From Novosphingobium aquimarinum (GTDB lineage Bacteria > Pseudomonadota > Alphaproteobacteria > Sphingomonadales > Sphingomonadaceae): a stretch of DNA of 64,000 bases. Below the pieces are notes generated by a model, which searched no databases, was not told where the DNA came from, and saw only the letters and a program-made list of their open reading frames with translations. The stretch is taken from assembly GCF_009746585.1 (NCBI RefSeq), contig NZ_WRPO01000020.1, positions 1 through 64,000 on the forward strand. Direction: 5' to 3'. Position numbers and translations under genes: made by a program. Each line of letters starts with the position of its first letter. Position 1 is the first letter of the stretch. Of the stretch, positions 61,986 to 64,000 are shown piece by piece.

Positions 61986-62912
61986 GTGCCGGTGTCAGCT
62001 GCGGAATTTGTGAGGCAGTTCGCCAAATATCGCGAACAGGCGCGCTCGGCCCCGGTTTACATCTCGCATCACGGTCGCAAGACTCACGTCCTTTGCGAGG
62101 CGGACGCCTTCGAGAAGCTGCGCAATTCCCCGGCGCGCCTCGACACAATCGACACTACCCTGACTCTGGCCGACTGGATGGATGAGGCGTTGATCGTCTG
62201 CAATCAGGAAATGACGGTCATCTTCCTCAATCGAGTCGCGCGTGCCGTCGTGCAGTTCAATACGAGCGACATCGTCGGCAACGACTTGTTCGACGCATTA
62301 CCGAGCCTTGCGGACAATCCCGTCGAAGAAATGATCCGTCGGACTCTTGTCGCCCGTGAACCCGGCTCAGCGGATATTGCCTCACCCTTTAGTGACAAGA
62401 CGTGGCTCCGCTTCCAAAGCATTCCTCTCGACGGGCATGTCGTGCTCAAGTTTCGCGACATCACCGAAGAAGTGCATCGACACCATTTCGAGGATGTGAA
62501 GAAAGCTCTGATTCAAGCGATGAGTGCACACGGCGAGATCGGCTATCTGCGGCTTTCAGCTCGTGGCACCATCGATCGGATCGGTCGGCAGTTCTGCAGC
62601 ATGCTCGAATTTCCCATGGCGCGTCTGGAAGGCGTGCTGCTTGGCGAGCTTGTCGCCGAAGAAGACGAGCCACGTTTTCGCGAGACTTTCGAAATGGTCC
62701 TGCGCGGGAACGGCCCGAGGCGGATGCAAATCGGGTTTCGGACCAATTCTGGCGAATTATTGAATTGCACGCTTGCCATAGTTCCGCTGAGTGGTGCCTA
62801 TCGACCCGAAGGCGCGGTGTGTTTGCTGACCAAGGCAAACGGCCACGTCGCCGACCGACCGTCAGCGATCATCGATGCACGATTTCACGCTGATCGACGG
62901 GACAGCGCCTAG
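61986..62912 (+). CDS. Phd/YefM-like antitoxin-fold protein fused to PAS domains
   Basis: The 308-residue protein begins with a Phd/YefM-like region (PVSAAEFVRQFAKYREQARS, VYISHHGRKTHVL, ADAFEKL; residues 3-45). Two PAS domains follow (about residues 60-170 and 185-290), with MDEALIVCNQEMTVIFLNRVA and a GFRTNSGELLNCTLAIVPL end. No kinase, cyclase or toxin domain is present, nor is there a toxin gene beside it. It may be a DNA-binding one-component regulator that senses a ligand by PAS. The start GTG at 61986 has GGGGAG seven bases before; a TTG at 61971 is possible. It sits alone. Confidence 0.72.
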   Translation: MPVSAAEFVRQFAKYREQARSAPVYISHHGRKTHVLCEADAFEKLRNSPARLDTIDTTLTLADWMDEALIVCNQEMTVIFLNRVARAVVQFNTSDIVGNDLFDALPSLADNPVEEMIRRTLVAREPGSADIASPFSDKTWLRFQSIPLDGHVVLKFRDITEEVHRHHFEDVKKALIQAMSAHGEIGYLRLSARGTIDRIGRQFCSMLEFPMARLEGVLLGELVAEEDEPRFRETFEMVLRGNGPRRMQIGFRTNSGELLNCTLAIVPLSGAYRPEGAVCLLTKANGHVADRPSAIIDARFHADRRDSA

Positions 62913-63203
62913 AAAGGACACCGCCTGCAAGCAAACCATTGGATTGACCGCTATTTTCAAGCCACGCTGATTATCAGCTATACCTCAGCCGATATCCCTG
63001 CCGACAAGAATTCCGATTCCTGGTCGCGTTGCCTCATGGTGATGCCAGCACCGAAGTTAAGCATGCTGACTCGACAATAGCGATCAGACTAGCGGTAGTC
63101 CCTTTCGTCGAAGCCCACCGGTTTCGCCCGGATTTACACAGTTGCGCATTAGTTCTGCTAGGGCTAAATTGCCTCGGGGACAGGGTCAGGAAGGTGACAA
63201 AAT

Positions 63204-63722
63204 ATGACAAAACAAGCGCATTTTCTTGGATTAACCGCGGCCACGTTTTTGCTGGCGTCTTGCGGAGGAAATAGCGACGCACCGCCGGCCGAGGAAACGC
63301 CAGCGATGACAGAAGCGACAACGGCAGCGGCCGAGCCTGCTGCTGCCGCTGCTGCGGAGGCACCGCCGGCGGATTCGACGGAAACCACCGATGGCACGAC
63401 TCTCGCGTCATTCACGCCTGACGTCGATCACGGCAAGGTGGTGTTCCTGCAGTGCAAGACCTGCCACGTGCGCGAAGAGGGCGTGAACCGGATCGGCCCA
63501 TCGTTGGCGAATGTCGTCGGTCGCGAAGCGGGCACCGTGCCGGGCTATCAATACTCCGAAGCCAATGCCAATAGTGGCATTACCTGGACGCCGGAAAAGC
63601 TGTTCCAGTATTTGCAGTCACCCCAGCGCGTCATCCCGGGCACCAAAATGACCTTCCCCGGGCTTCCCAATGGCCAGGATCGCGCAGACGTGATCGCCTA
63701 TCTGCAGACGCCGCCCGAATAG
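63204..63722 (+). CDS. Lipoprotein cytochrome c (class I, c2-like)
   Basis: The 172-residue protein has a lipoprotein signal (FLLASCGG), an alanine/proline/glutamate-rich linker (residues 25-65), and a class I cytochrome c domain. The haem site is CKTCH (about residue 90) and the sixth ligand is Met in GTKMTFPGL. It resembles membrane-anchored cytochrome c2 proteins that carry electrons between complex III and oxidases. The ATG at 63204 has a weak site. A bidirectional terminator follows. Confidence 0.92.
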   Translation: MTKQAHFLGLTAATFLLASCGGNSDAPPAEETPAMTEATTAAAEPAAAAAAEAPPADSTETTDGTTLASFTPDVDHGKVVFLQCKTCHVREEGVNRIGPSLANVVGREAGTVPGYQYSEANANSGITWTPEKLFQYLQSPQRVIPGTKMTFPGLPNGQDRADVIAYLQTPPE

Positions 63723-63743
63723 GCTCTGACCCAAGACAAAAAA

Positions 63744-63771
63744 GGGGCGCGAACCTTGAAGTTCGCGCCCC
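63744..63771. terminator. Bidirectional terminator between cytochrome c and hemA
   Basis: An 11-bp GC-rich stem (ggggcgcgaac with gttcgcgcccc) closes a six-base loop. It is flanked by a T-rich run to the right and by six A bases to the left, so it can end transcripts from both convergent genes. Confidence 0.85.
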
Positions 63772-63792
63772 TCTTCGTTTGTCGGAATGGGT

Positions 63793-64000
63793 TCAGGCCG
63801 CCATCGACCTGCGTGCCAGCGCGCATTGCGACCAGATGTCGCTCAACGCCTCGATCAGCCGATCGATGTCGCCGTCGGTGTGCACCGGCGACGGAGTGAT
63901 GCGCAGCCGCTCGGTGCCGCGCGGCACCGTCGGATAATTGATCGGCTGCACGTAGATCCCGTGATTGTCCATCAACCAGTCGCTGATCCGCTTGCACTTG
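63793..64000 (-). CDS. hemA: 5-aminolevulinate synthase HemA, C-terminal end (partial)
   Basis: The frame enters from the right edge and stops at 63793, giving the last 68 residues. [40 protein letters not shown] and a helical end are typical of the C-terminus of the Shemin-pathway ALA synthase. This enzyme condenses glycine and succinyl-CoA to start haem and corrin synthesis in alphaproteobacteria. It converges with the cytochrome c gene over the shared terminator. The rest of the gene is outside the window. Confidence 0.88.
   Translation of the reverse strand, partial: KCKRISDWLMDNHGIYVQPINYPTVPRGTERLRITPSPVHTDGDIDRLIEALSDIWSQCALARRSMAA

Noticed and set aside
1..64000. CRISPR arrays or insertion-sequence transposases
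   Set aside because: No regularly spaced direct repeats of CRISPR length and no transposase-like protein were seen in any frame.

Overview
The window is GC-rich alphaproteobacterial chromosome, most likely from the order Sphingomonadales (Sphingomonadaceae or Erythrobacteraceae). The grounds are an NDUFA9-like gene convergent with an FzlA-like GST gene, overlapping metX/metW, an ftsE-ftsX-ydcF-plsC run, DUF6481 and DUF6961 proteins recognised from sphingomonads, and an ALA-synthase type hemA. Genus cannot be fixed by reading alone.

Layout. 1-7.7 kb is the end of an integrated element: a truncated strawberry-notch-like methyltransferase/helicase gene, a CHC2/Toprim primase-like gene, a lytic transglycosylase, a thermonuclease-like gene with an in-frame stop in its natural N-terminus, a DUF6961 gene, a zinc-ribbon protein with a HEPN-like RX4H motif, and a tyrosine integrase lying against tRNA-Leu(CAG). 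7.9-22.3 kb is core chromosome: redox/GST genes, fdhD, the metX-GNAT-metW and hisC-tyrC units, a transglutaminase, ftsE-ftsX-ydcF-plsC, a zinc-ribbon membrane protein, tRNA-Leu(GAG) and small conserved genes.

22.4-46 kb is a signalling and exopolysaccharide block. It starts with a GAF protein and a very large MASE1-CHASE-PAS hybrid kinase whose gene carries a -1 frameshift. Next comes a leftward operon (receiver protein, YaiO-like porin, HEAT protein, GT2 synthase), divergent from a HisKA-REC-HPt protein with no ATPase domain. A Wzx/Wzy-type polysaccharide cluster follows (WecG/sugar-transferase fusion, flippase, three glycosyltransferases, polymerase/ligase, chain-length protein, export lipoprotein).

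The most striking observation is in this cluster. Its two divergent intergenic regions each contain two sigma-54 type (-24/-12) promoters facing outwards, with three copies of an inverted repeat (TYGCA-N3-TGCRA) between them. Beside one of these regions lies a two-gene operon encoding an H-NOX haem gas sensor and a sigma-54 activator with REC, GAFTGA-bearing AAA+ and Fis-type HTH domains. I infer a self-contained nitric-oxide (H-NOX) to sigma-54 circuit for capsule or exopolysaccharide synthesis, with autoregulation.

46-49.5 kb holds a SOUL haem protein, an ABC1/UbiB-like kinase with an odd start, and a phospholipase D family protein. 49.6-61.4 kb is a cobalamin locus built around two back-to-back cobalamin riboswitches. 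Leftwards lie a small membrane protein, cobO and cobB. Rightwards lie btuB, a DUF1636 gene, cobT, a phosphatase gene, cobS, cobC, cbiB, cobQ and cobU, nearly all with overlapping stop/start codons. The window closes with a DUF1328 protein, a Phd/YefM-PAS fusion protein, a lipoprotein cytochrome c and the 3' end of hemA.
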